Shown: positions 44,139 through 52,738 of the stretch, in pieces
How the letters are laid out: each line of letters starts with the position of its first letter
Position numbering within the stretch: position 1 is the stretch's first letter
Origin: Caballeronia glebae
Lineage (GTDB): Bacteria; Pseudomonadota; Gammaproteobacteria; Burkholderiales; Burkholderiaceae
NCBI RefSeq assembly: GCF_001545035.1
Contig: NZ_FCOJ02000017.1
Span: 1 to 64,000 of the forward strand
DNA length: 64,000 nt
Direction: 5' to 3'
Notes under the pieces: generated by a model
Databases searched by the model: none
What the model was told of the DNA's origin: nothing
Seen by the model: only the letters and a program-made list of their open reading frames with translations
Position numbers and translations under genes: made by a program

Positions 44139-46199
44139 ATGACAATCCACACCGATAACCGCGCCGCCGCTACCGCTAACGCTTCGTCGGACCCTTTGCT
44201 GCAACCCTTCACGCTCAGGCATCTGCAGTTCAGAAACCGAGTGATGAGCACGAGTCACGCGAGCCGTCTCACGCGCGACGAGTTCCCGCAGGAGGTTTAT
44301 CAACGGTATCACGAGGAAAAGGCGAAAGGGGGTATCGCGCTGACGATGTTCGGCGGCTCGTCGAACGTGAGCCTGGACAGTCCCAACACGTTCCAGCAGA
44401 TCAACGTCGCCACCGATGCCGTGGTGCCGCATCTGCGGCGCTTTTCCGATCGCATCCATACGCACGGCGCGGCGCTGATGTGTCAGATCACGCATCTCGG
44501 GCGGCGCGGCGATGCCTACACGGAACCGTGGCTGCCGATGATCGCGCCTTCGCCCGTGCGCGAGACCTTGCACCGCGCCATGCCGCAGGCGATTCACGAC
44601 GCGGACATCAGGCGCGTGATCCGCGACTTCGGCCTCGCGGCGAAGCGCTGCCGCGACGGTGGTCTCGACGGCATCGAAACGCATGCGGGCGGGCATCTCA
44701 TCGGCCAGTTCATGGACCCGACCGTGAATCTGCGCACCGACAAGTACGGCGGCTCGTCGGCCAATCGCGTGCGCTTCGCGATCGAGGTTCACGAGGAGAT
44801 TCGCCGGCAGGTGGGCGACGATTTCATCGTCGGCTTTCGCTTTGCGCTCGAAGACGGATGCAGCTTCGAGGAGGGGCTGGAGATGTCGCGCATCCTGCAG
44901 GGCACCGGTCTCTTCGATTTCTTCAACGTCACGTTCGGGCGCATGGATACGAAGATGTCGCTCGCGGTCAACTCCATGCCGGGCATGTTCGTGCCGTCCG
45001 CGCCGTGGTTGCCGAAGGCGGCCGCGTTCAAGCGCGCGGTCGATCTGCCCGTGTTTCATGCGGCGAAGATCGCGGACCTCGCCACCGCGCGCTACGCGAT
45101 ACGCGAAGGTCTGCTCGACATGGTCGGCATGACGCGCGCGCATATCGCCGAGCCGCATCTCGTGAAGCTCGTCGAAGCGGGCAAGGAGGATGAGGCGAGG
45201 CCGTGTGTCGGCGCATCGTTCTGCCGCAATTTTCGCGCGACGTGTATTCATAACCCGGCGACCTCGCGCGAGACATACCTCACGCACGACATACCGAAGG
45301 CCGCGCAGAAGAAGCGCGTGCTCATCGTCGGCGCGGGGCCGGCGGGTCTCGAAGCCGCGCGTATCTGCGCGACGCGCGGCCATGACGTCACCGTGCTCGA
45401 AGCGAATTCGACGGCGGGCGGACAGATGCTGCTCGCGGCCTCCGGAAGCTGGCGGCGCGATCTCATCGGCATCGTCGACTGGCGCGTGTCGCAACTCGAA
45501 AAGCTCGATGTCGATGTGCGCTACAACCACTATGCCGAATTGAGCGACGTGCTCGATCATCGCGCGGACGTCGTGATCGTCGCAACGGGCGGCTTGCCGA
45601 ACCTCGACGCGTTGCCGGGCGGCGAGCTGTGCAAGTCCGTGTTCGATGCGCTCACGGAAACGCCGCCGCGCGAAGGCCGCGTGCTCGTCTACGACGGCAC
45701 CGGCCGGCACAACGCGTATCTGTGCGCCGAGCGTTATGTCGATGCGGGCCTCGACGTATCGCTCGCGCTCATCGACAGCGTGCCCGCGCAGGAAACCGGC
45801 GGGCGCGGCGACGATCAGGTCTGGATGCGCAACATCGCGCGCTGGGACGTGCCGGTGCGCGCGAACGTCGAGCTGATCGAAGTGAGCGCGTCGGACGACG
45901 GCAAGCGCCGCGCCGTGTTCCGTCATCATCTGACGAACGAACTCGTGGAGATGGAGGCCGATCATGTCGTGGTCGAGCGCGGCATGCTCGCGGTCGAGGA
46001 TCTCTTCGAGGCGGCGCGCATGTATTCCGTCAACGACGGCTACACCGATCTCGAAGCGTTCGCGACAGGCAAGCCGCAGCCCGAAGCGCAGGAACGCGAG
46101 GAAGGACAGTTCAATCTGTACCGCATTGGCGATGCGAGCGCGTCGCGCGACATCCACACGGCCATCTACGACGCCTACAGGCTTTGCCTGGCGCTGTGA
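44139..46199 (+). CDS. DgcA/TMADH-like FMN-FAD oxidoreductase
   Basis: A 686-residue protein of the trimethylamine dehydrogenase / 2,4-dienoyl-CoA reductase / dimethylglycine demethylase family. The N-terminal Old-Yellow-Enzyme barrel (about 18-350) carries H-A-G-G-H-L and T-D-K-Y-G-G-S motifs. Next comes a Cys region with only C356, C362 and C369 (C-V-G-A-S-F-C, C-I-H-N-P), so the usual four-Cys 4Fe-4S motif is incomplete. The C-terminal Rossmann part starts with V-L-I-V-G-A-G-P-A-G near 394. It probably oxidatively demethylates an N-methyl compound. A LysR gene is divergent and a binding-protein gene follows. Confidence 0.87.
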   Translation: MTIHTDNRAAATANASSDPLLQPFTLRHLQFRNRVMSTSHASRLTRDEFPQEVYQRYHEEKAKGGIALTMFGGSSNVSLDSPNTFQQINVATDAVVPHLRRFSDRIHTHGAALMCQITHLGRRGDAYTEPWLPMIAPSPVRETLHRAMPQAIHDADIRRVIRDFGLAAKRCRDGGLDGIETHAGGHLIGQFMDPTVNLRTDKYGGSSANRVRFAIEVHEEIRRQVGDDFIVGFRFALEDGCSFEEGLEMSRILQGTGLFDFFNVTFGRMDTKMSLAVNSMPGMFVPSAPWLPKAAAFKRAVDLPVFHAAKIADLATARYAIREGLLDMVGMTRAHIAEPHLVKLVEAGKEDEARPCVGASFCRNFRATCIHNPATSRETYLTHDIPKAAQKKRVLIVGAGPAGLEAARICATRGHDVTVLEANSTAGGQMLLAASGSWRRDLIGIVDWRVSQLEKLDVDVRYNHYAELSDVLDHRADVVIVATGGLPNLDALPGGELCKSVFDALTETPPREGRVLVYDGTGRHNAYLCAERYVDAGLDVSLALIDSVPAQETGGRGDDQVWMRNIARWDVPVRANVELIEVSASDDGKRRAVFRHHLTNELVEMEADHVVVERGMLAVEDLFEAARMYSVNDGYTDLEAFATGKPQPEAQEREEGQFNLYRIGDASASRDIHTAIYDAYRLCLAL

Positions 46200-46248
46200 A
46201 GGCAAGCTCATCCCATCCGCAGAACAACATGACCGAGCGAGGCTGACC

Positions 46249-47826
46249 ATGACATTGCCGAAGGACTTCGTTGTTGCCGATCCTGGCCGCCGCAAGGCGA
46301 TGAAAACGCTGGCCGCCGCCGGCGCCGCGACGCTGATCCTGCCGGGCGCATCGTCGCTTGTGTTCGCCGCGAGCGAGCCCGCGCCGCAACGCGGCGGACG
46401 TATTCGCGTGGCGCTCGCGAACCAGTCGCTGATGGATTCGCTCGATCCCGCGAAGGGCACGCATACCGGCGACTATTCGCGCGCGTACATGTTCTACAGC
46501 GGCCTAACCGAACTCGACGCCGACTTCAAGACGCAGAACGCGCTCGCGGAAAAGCTCGAATCCGACGACTTCCTCACATGGACCGCAACGCTGCGGCCCA
46601 ATGTGCATTTCCACGACGGCAAGCCGTTCACATCCGACGATGTCGTGTTTTCGCTGATGCGCCATAAAGACCCGGCGGTCGGCTCGAAGGCGAAATCGAT
46701 CGTGGATGGCATCAGCTCGGTGAAGGCGGCCGGGCCGCTGAAGGTCGAGATCACGCTGACCGAGCCGAACGTCGATCTTCCCGCGCTGCTCGCGATTCCG
46801 CATCTCGTGATCGTCGCCGCGAATACGACGGACTTCTCCAAGGGCAATGGCACGGGGCCGTTCACGTGCAAGGAGTTCGCGCCGGCGCAGCGCTGTGTCG
46901 GCGCGCGCAATCCGAACTTCTGGAAGCCGGGGCGTCCCTATCTGGATGAAGTGGAGATCGTCGGCATCGGCGATGACGCGGCGCGCACCAATGCGCTGCT
47001 CGCGGGCGATGTGCAACTCATCTCGCCACTGCCCGCTCGCGATGTCGATCGCGTGAAGCAGACGGGCAAGGTGACGGTGCTCGAAAGCCCGTCTCAACTC
47101 TATTCGGACCTCGCGTTGCGGCAGGACATGCTGCCGACGAAGAGCGCGGACTTCAACGAAGGCATCAAGTATCTGCACGACCGTCAGCGCATCGTGAACG
47201 TGATGTTGCGCGGACACGGCACGATCGCCAACGATCATCCGGTGCCCGAGTGGCATCCGTATTTCATGAAGGGATTGCCGCAACGCGCGTTCGATCCGGA
47301 CAAGGCGCAGTTCCACTTCAAGAAGGCCGCCACGCCGGGCGCGCGCGCGGAGATCATCGCGCCGCCGTCGGTGGAAACGGCGCTCGATTCCGCGATGCTG
47401 ATCCAGCAGGCCGCGAAGCCCGCGGGTATCGACATCAACGTGCGCCGCGTGCCCGCCGATGGTTACTGGACGACCTACTGGATGAAGTACCCGATGACCT
47501 ACGGCTCGATCCTGCCGCGCCCGACGCTCGATCTTCTCTACACGCAGTTCTTTCGCTCGAACGCGAACTGGAACGAGTCCGGCTGGAAGAACGAGCAGTT
47601 CGATCAACTGCTCGTGCAGGCGCGCCGCGAACGTGACGAAGCGAAACGCAAGCGCGTATACGGCGACATGCAGACCATCATCTACGAGAAGAACAGTCTC
47701 GTGATTCCGGCGTTCATCAACTTCATCGACGCGCAAAGCTCGACGCTGCACGGCTTGAAGGGCACGCCGTCGGGACGCGTGATGGGCTATCGGTTCGCGG
47801 AGTTCGCGTGGCTGGAAAAGGCGTGA
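46249..47826 (+). CDS. ABC transporter substrate-binding protein, dipeptide/opine type (first copy)
   Basis: A 525-residue exported protein of the SBP family 5 (DppA/OppA/NikA). The N-terminus has a Tat-like signal (G-R-R-K-A-M-K-T-L then a hydrophobic stretch, ending about residue 43). The mature part shows L-D-P-A-K-G, M-F-Y-S-G-L-T-E-L and F-H-D-G-K-P-F-T-S-D-D-V. It closely resembles the SBP at 52739, yet no permease follows it. It starts 49 bases after the DgcA-like stop, so they form an operon; it could feed the same DppBCDF system. The ligand is probably an amine-like, opine or short peptide compound. Confidence 0.88.
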   Translation: MTLPKDFVVADPGRRKAMKTLAAAGAATLILPGASSLVFAASEPAPQRGGRIRVALANQSLMDSLDPAKGTHTGDYSRAYMFYSGLTELDADFKTQNALAEKLESDDFLTWTATLRPNVHFHDGKPFTSDDVVFSLMRHKDPAVGSKAKSIVDGISSVKAAGPLKVEITLTEPNVDLPALLAIPHLVIVAANTTDFSKGNGTGPFTCKEFAPAQRCVGARNPNFWKPGRPYLDEVEIVGIGDDAARTNALLAGDVQLISPLPARDVDRVKQTGKVTVLESPSQLYSDLALRQDMLPTKSADFNEGIKYLHDRQRIVNVMLRGHGTIANDHPVPEWHPYFMKGLPQRAFDPDKAQFHFKKAATPGARAEIIAPPSVETALDSAMLIQQAAKPAGIDINVRRVPADGYWTTYWMKYPMTYGSILPRPTLDLLYTQFFRSNANWNESGWKNEQFDQLLVQARRERDEAKRKRVYGDMQTIIYEKNSLVIPAFINFIDAQSSTLHGLKGTPSGRVMGYRFAEFAWLEKA

Positions 47827-47859
47827 AGACCGGTTTCTCCGATGCCCACGCCCAAGCGC

Positions 47860-48732
47860 TTACCACACCGCCTGACTCGTCAGCGCGAACTGGGTAAGCG
47901 TTGCATCGGTGGACGGTTTGCCGTTCAGCGCCATCTGGTCGATGGTGTCGACGAGCGGCAGACCGAGCCCTTCGAGCCACGAGGAAAGCCCGTAACGCAA
48001 CGGTGTATCCACGCGCACGAACATGCCCGCGTTCAGCGCGAGCCAATAGCTGATCAACGCTTTGGCGCGGCTCTGGTCCGGCGATTCGGGGGCGATCACC
48101 GGGCCGATCACATGGCCGTCGCCGAAACGCCGGAAGAGCGCGAAGCCGATCAGTTCGCCGTCGCGATCGAGCGCGATGCCGCTCGCGACATCGAGCAGTT
48201 GCGGCAGCAATTCCGTGCGATCCAGCCCGCTCGCGCGCGATGCCAGCGCGGCGAGACGCGGCGTGTCCTTTGCACCGATCGGACGCAGACGCTCGCCCGG
48301 CGGCAGCGAGACGAGCGGCGGCTGAAACGCCCCGCCCTGATGCTGTTGAATCGTGTCGATGTGTTCGAAGCCGCGCGCCTCGCACAACGGCTTGCCTTCG
48401 TTCGATGCATGGATCAGCAACATGCGCGGGCCGAGCTTCGCGCGGAGCCGGTCGAGCAGGCCGCGCCCGATGCCGCGCCGCTGATGTTGCGGCGACACGA
48501 TGAACATGCCGAGCGTCGCCGCATCGGCGCCGAACTGAAATGCGAGCGCCGTGCCGACGAGCGCGCCCTGGCTGTCCACGGCCGCGAAGCCGTTGCCGAG
48601 ACGCGCCGCGAAGCGCCAGTCGTCCGCGCGATGCCGCCATCTGACAGACGCGGACAACGCGTGCGCCGCGGGGATGTCGTCGAGCGTGAAAGCCCGGTAT
48701 TCGACCACTTCGCTATTGTTCGAGCCAGGCAC
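47860..48732 (-). CDS. GNAT acetyltransferase with two tandem domains
   Basis: A 290-residue protein. The N-terminal GNAT domain (about 10-130) has the acetyl-CoA loop Q-H-Q-R-R-G-I-G-R-G, and the C-terminal half fits the YitH/Acetyltransf_18-type second domain (about 160-285). It would transfer an acetyl group to an amine; the substrate is unknown. The frame is open to 48897, but GTG 48732 has GAGGAGG just upstream and gives a normal start. It is convergent with the SBP gene and divergent from the aldehyde dehydrogenase, as if it modifies a pathway amine. Confidence 0.85.
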   Translation of the reverse strand: MPGSNNSEVVEYRAFTLDDIPAAHALSASVRWRHRADDWRFAARLGNGFAAVDSQGALVGTALAFQFGADAATLGMFIVSPQHQRRGIGRGLLDRLRAKLGPRMLLIHASNEGKPLCEARGFEHIDTIQQHQGGAFQPPLVSLPPGERLRPIGAKDTPRLAALASRASGLDRTELLPQLLDVASGIALDRDGELIGFALFRRFGDGHVIGPVIAPESPDQSRAKALISYWLALNAGMFVRVDTPLRYGLSSWLEGLGLPLVDTIDQMALNGKPSTDATLTQFALTSQAVW

Positions 48733-48978
48733 GCCGGCCTCCTCACTTTGAAGACATTTACCGTGACTTTGACATCGCGCAGCGCGCATGGCTAGGACGA
48801 TCTTCCTGTCGCGCACGGTGCATGACGCCTTCGCGTGGTGCAACGCAAAACCGCGAGTTATCGCGGCAAGAACGCGCGCGCTGTGCTGAATCGGCAAATT
48901 TGTCGGTGCAATATGCCGGCCCGCTGGTCCTACGATAAAGCCATGTCAACGCAGCATCCCGGAAGAGGACTTACGCAT

Positions 48979-50457
48979 ATGGACCGGTTCGATCCCGCCA
49001 GCATCGTCATCAGAAGCGGGCACTTCATTGGCGGCGAATTGATCGACGCGGGCGCGTCGCGTATCGACGTATCGCGTCCGTCGGACGGCGTCGCGTATGC
49101 ATCGGTGCCCATCGCCGATGAAGCGATGATCGACTACGCCGTGCAGAACGCGTATAGCGCGTTCAAAACGAGCGATTGGGCGCGACGTGCGCCACGCGAG
49201 CGAGCACGCGTGCTGCGCAAGTTCGCCGATCTCGTCGCCGCCGATGCGGCCACGCTTGCGCCGCTCGAAGCCATCGGCTCGACGCGTCCAGTGCGCGACG
49301 CATACAACTGGGACGTGCCGTTCACCGCCGAGAGCATCCGCTTCTATGCGGAATTTGCGGACAAGATCGGCGGCGATGTCGCGGCGACGGATCATCGGCA
49401 TCTCGGCATGACGATTGCAGAGCCGTATGGCGTGATCGGCGCGATCGCACCGTGGAATTTTCCGCTCGTGATGGGCGTATGGAAGACCGCGCCCGCGCTC
49501 GCGGCAGGCAATGCGGTCGTGCTGAAGCCTTCGGAGATGACGCCTTTCAGCGCATTGCGTCTTGCTGAGCTGGCGCTGGAAGCGGGCGTGCCGCCGGGCA
49601 TCTTCAACGTCGTTCAGGGCGATGGTCATACGACCGGCGACGCGCTCGTGCGTCATCCGCGCATCGGCAAAGTGACCTTCACCGGATCGACGCGCACCGG
49701 CGCCGCGATCATGGCCGCGTGCGCGCAAACCGGCACGAAGCCGGTCACGCTGGAACTGGGCGGCAAGAGCCCGCAGATCGTGTTCGCCGACGCGCCGCGC
49801 ATCGATGAAGTGGCGCGACGCATCGCGGGTGCGATCACGGGCAACGCGGGGCAAGTGTGCGTCGCGGGCTCGCGTCTGCTCGTGCAGCGCGCCATCGCGG
49901 ATGAACTCACCGATCGCATCGCGCATGCATTCGGCGAACTGAAAGCGGGCGCGACATGGGCGGCGGGCACGACCTTGTCGCCGATCATCTCCGAGCCGCA
50001 GGCGCAACGCATCGACGCGATCGTTCAGCGCAGCATCGCGAACGGCGCGACCTTGCGATGCGGCGGAAAACGCGCGGATGCGGCCACGCCCGGCGCGTTC
50101 TATTCGCCGACCTTGCTGTGCGACGTGACGCAGGAAAGCGACGCCGTGCGCAGTGAAATCTTCGGTCCCGTGCTCACGGTGCAGTCCTTCGACACGGAAG
50201 AAGAAGCGCTCGAACTCGCCGCGCATCCCGACTACGGACTCGCGGCGGGCGTGCATACCGCCGACATCGGCCGCGCGTTGCGCCTCGTGCGCGGCCTCGA
50301 AGCGGGCACCGTATGGGTGAACCGCTATGGCCGCACGAGCGACTTCGTGATTCCGACGGGCGGCTACAAGCGCTCGGGCATCGGCAAGGATCTCGGGCGG
50401 CAGGCTTACGAAGCGAATCTGCGCTTCAAGAGCGTGCTTATCGACACGGAAGGTTGA
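48979..50457 (+). CDS. NAD(P)-dependent aldehyde dehydrogenase
   Basis: A 492-residue aldehyde dehydrogenase. N160 in P-W-N-F-P, the general base E259 in L-E-L-G-G-K-S-P and nucleophile C294 in A-G-Q-V-C-V-A-G are intact. It probably oxidises an amino- or betaine-type aldehyde formed by the amine oxidases in the same block. The frame is open from 48835; ATG 48979 follows GGAAGAGGA, although ATG 48943 is a possible earlier start. The HAD-type gene follows after 197 bases. Confidence 0.9.
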   Translation: MDRFDPASIVIRSGHFIGGELIDAGASRIDVSRPSDGVAYASVPIADEAMIDYAVQNAYSAFKTSDWARRAPRERARVLRKFADLVAADAATLAPLEAIGSTRPVRDAYNWDVPFTAESIRFYAEFADKIGGDVAATDHRHLGMTIAEPYGVIGAIAPWNFPLVMGVWKTAPALAAGNAVVLKPSEMTPFSALRLAELALEAGVPPGIFNVVQGDGHTTGDALVRHPRIGKVTFTGSTRTGAAIMAACAQTGTKPVTLELGGKSPQIVFADAPRIDEVARRIAGAITGNAGQVCVAGSRLLVQRAIADELTDRIAHAFGELKAGATWAAGTTLSPIISEPQAQRIDAIVQRSIANGATLRCGGKRADAATPGAFYSPTLLCDVTQESDAVRSEIFGPVLTVQSFDTEEEALELAAHPDYGLAAGVHTADIGRALRLVRGLEAGTVWVNRYGRTSDFVIPTGGYKRSGIGKDLGRQAYEANLRFKSVLIDTEG

Positions 50458-50654
50458 AGCGCACGATCGTTCAAAAAAGGCGCCGCATTATCTGCTGTGG
50501 CGACGCCTCAAAACGCATGACTTATAGCGTCGCGAGGCACGCATTCAACGCCAACAGTCATTTTTGCCTGGTTAAATTTTCTTCACACTTCGCTGTTTCT
50601 TGCTTTCAACTCTGAACTCCGGACGGGTTCATCACACGACAGGACTAAGACACC

Positions 50655-51323
50655 ATGATCGATTTCGAGCCGAAGTACATCACGTTCGACTGCTACGGCA
50701 CGCTGACGAAATTCCGCATGGCCGATATGGCCCGCGAGATGTATGCCGACCGCCTGCAAGGCGACGACCTCGAACAATTCGTCAAGTTCTTCGCGGGCTA
50801 TCGCCGCGATGAAGTGCTTGGCGCGTGGAAGCCGTATCGCGACGTGATCGTCAATTCTGTGCGCCGCGCGTGCGAGCGCATGAACGTCGAATTCAACGAA
50901 GCGGAAGCTGAAAAGTACTACTTCGCCGTGCCGACCTGGGGCCCGCATCCGGACGTGCCGGAAGGCCTTTCGCGTCTCGCCAAGAAGTACAAGCTCGTGA
51001 TTCTGTCGAACGCATCGAACGATCAGATTCAAAGCAACGTCGACAAGCTCGGCGCGCCGTTTCATCGCGTGTTCACGGCGCAGCAGGCGCAATCGTACAA
51101 GCCGCGCATGCAGGGCTTCGAGTACATGTTCGATCAACTGAACTGCAATCCGGAAGACGTGCTGCACGTGTCGTCGAGCCTGCGCTACGACCTGATGACC
51201 GCGCACGACATGGGCATCAAGCACAAGGCGTTCGTGAAGCGCGGCCACGAGCCGGGTACGCCGTACTACGAGTATTACGAAGTGGACACCATCGGCGATC
51301 TCGCCGGTCAACTCGGTCTGTAA
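50655..51323 (+). CDS. HAD superfamily protein, haloacid dehalogenase type II-like
   Basis: A 222-residue HAD protein of the L-2-haloacid dehalogenase (type II) kind. D12 in F-D-C-Y-G-T-L is the nucleophile, S118 is in I-L-S-N, and K149 is in Y-K-P. Compared with characterised dehalogenases the catalytic Tyr is Phe (F155), and the S-S-N-A-W-D loop reads S-S-S-L-R-Y-D (173-179), changing the Asn and shifting the water-activating Asp. True dehalogenation is therefore doubtful, and a phosphatase-like or other role is possible. It lies just ahead of a PuuB-like oxidase, 22 bases apart. Confidence 0.85.
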   Translation: MIDFEPKYITFDCYGTLTKFRMADMAREMYADRLQGDDLEQFVKFFAGYRRDEVLGAWKPYRDVIVNSVRRACERMNVEFNEAEAEKYYFAVPTWGPHPDVPEGLSRLAKKYKLVILSNASNDQIQSNVDKLGAPFHRVFTAQQAQSYKPRMQGFEYMFDQLNCNPEDVLHVSSSLRYDLMTAHDMGIKHKAFVKRGHEPGTPYYEYYEVDTIGDLAGQLGL

Positions 51324-51345
51324 TCGAAGCCACTTCACGCGAGCA

Positions 51346-52626
51346 ATGCCGATGAAACTCGACTCATACTGGCTCGATACCGCGCCCGCGATCGTCTCGA
51401 CGTGCGAAGGCCCGGCCGATGGTGAGGCCGACGTCGCCGTGATCGGCGGCGGGTTCACGGGTTTGTCGGCGGCGCTCGCGTGCGCAAGACGCGGCGCGTC
51501 GGTCGTCGTGCTCGATGCCGGGCGCATGGGCGGCGGCGCGTCTGGACGCAACGGCGGCCAGTGCAATACGGGCGTCGCACAGGATTACGCGGCGCTGCGC
51601 GCGCAACTCGGCGCAGAGCGCGCGCAAGGTTGTTATCGCGCGTATGCGGCGGCCGTGAACACGGTCGAGCGTCTGATTCGCGAAGAAAACATCGATTGCG
51701 ACTATCTCGCGTCGGGCAAGCTGAAGCTCGCCGCGAAGCCGCATCATCTCGAACACATCGCGACGACCGCCGAGCTGATCCGGCGCGAAGTCGATCCGGA
51801 TATCGAACTGCTCGATCGCGAGCAGGTCCGCAACGAAGTGCAATCCGATGCCTTTTACGGCGGCTTGTTGCAACGGCACGGCGGCCAGATGCATATGGGC
51901 AAGTTCGCCGTCGGACTCGCGAATGCAGCCGTTCGGCAAGGCGCGCGTTTGTATGAGCACGCCGAAGTCACCGCGATCACGAAGGAAGGCGCGGCTTATC
52001 GTATCGATTCGAAGCGCGGCACGTTGCACGCAAAGCAAGTGTTGATCGCGACAGGGCCTTCGAAGCATGGCCCGTTCGCGTGGTATCGGCGCAGGCTCGC
52101 GCCCGTCGGCTCGTTCATCATCGTGACGGAGCCGCTGCCTGCCGATCAGCTTAAGCAACTGCTGCCGCAGCGCCGTTCGTACACGACGAGCCGCCTGATG
52201 CATAACTATTTCCGCGTGACGCCCGATGCGCGCCTGCTGCTCGGCGGACGCGCGCGCTTCACCGCGTCGGAGCGTCCGTCGGATGCGAAGAGCGGACGCA
52301 TTCTGCAAGCCAATCTCGCGTCGATTTTCCCGAGTCTCGCCGATGCGCGCATCGACTATTGCTGGGGCGGTCTCGTCGATATCACCGTGGATCGCCTGCC
52401 GCGTGCGGGCCAGCACGACGGCATCTATTTCTCGATGGGCTACAGCGGCCACGGCACGCAGATGGCCACGCACATGGGCCAGATCATGGCCGACGTGATG
52501 AACGGCAACGCCGAAGCGAACCCGTGGCGCGATTTCGACTGGCCCGCGATTCCGGGACATACGGGCAAGCCCTGGTTTTTACCGCTCGTCGGCGCGTATT
52601 ACTCGATCAAAGACGTGTTCTATTGA
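51346..52626 (+). CDS. FAD-dependent amine oxidase (PuuB/DAO-like)
   Basis: A 426-residue DAO-family flavoprotein. The FAD-binding motif D-V-A-V-I-G-G-G-F-T-G-L is at about 29-40, S-G-R-N-G-G-Q-C-N-T-G near 66-76, and the C-terminal G-Y-S-G-H-G-T-Q near 365 contacts FAD. The pattern is closest to gamma-glutamylputrescine oxidase (PuuB) and similar primary or secondary amine oxidases. The start could be ATG 51346 or 51352. It is transcribed with the HAD gene and precedes a binding protein. Confidence 0.88.
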   Translation: MPMKLDSYWLDTAPAIVSTCEGPADGEADVAVIGGGFTGLSAALACARRGASVVVLDAGRMGGGASGRNGGQCNTGVAQDYAALRAQLGAERAQGCYRAYAAAVNTVERLIREENIDCDYLASGKLKLAAKPHHLEHIATTAELIRREVDPDIELLDREQVRNEVQSDAFYGGLLQRHGGQMHMGKFAVGLANAAVRQGARLYEHAEVTAITKEGAAYRIDSKRGTLHAKQVLIATGPSKHGPFAWYRRRLAPVGSFIIVTEPLPADQLKQLLPQRRSYTTSRLMHNYFRVTPDARLLLGGRARFTASERPSDAKSGRILQANLASIFPSLADARIDYCWGGLVDITVDRLPRAGQHDGIYFSMGYSGHGTQMATHMGQIMADVMNGNAEANPWRDFDWPAIPGHTGKPWFLPLVGAYYSIKDVFY

Positions 52627-52662
52627 AGCATTGAAGAATCGAAGCATTGAAGCATCGATGTA
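52623..52662 (+). repeat. 8-bp tandem repeats overlapping the oxidase stop codon
   Basis: Five consecutive 8-bp units: TTGAAGCA, TTGAAGAA, TCGAAGCA, TTGAAGCA and the diverged TCGATGTA. The oxidase stop codon lies in the first unit. Such arrays expand and contract by slippage; here one would change the gap to the next gene, not a protein. Confidence 0.7.
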
Positions 52663-52738
52663 TCTGAAGCAAAGACAGGCGGCCTTCATTCAATGAGCAA
52701 GCCGTCGGACAACCACAGCCCCTATCGCGGAGAAGTTC

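Noticed and set aside
44043..46460. The minus-strand frame running 1126 codons through the LysR gene
   Set aside because: Only the part from 44042 downward is LysR. The rest is antisense to the DgcA-like flavoprotein gene and lacks any recognisable domain.
50470..50520. Possible terminator after the aldehyde dehydrogenase
   Set aside because: The GC-rich inverted repeat has a mismatch and is not followed by a T-run.
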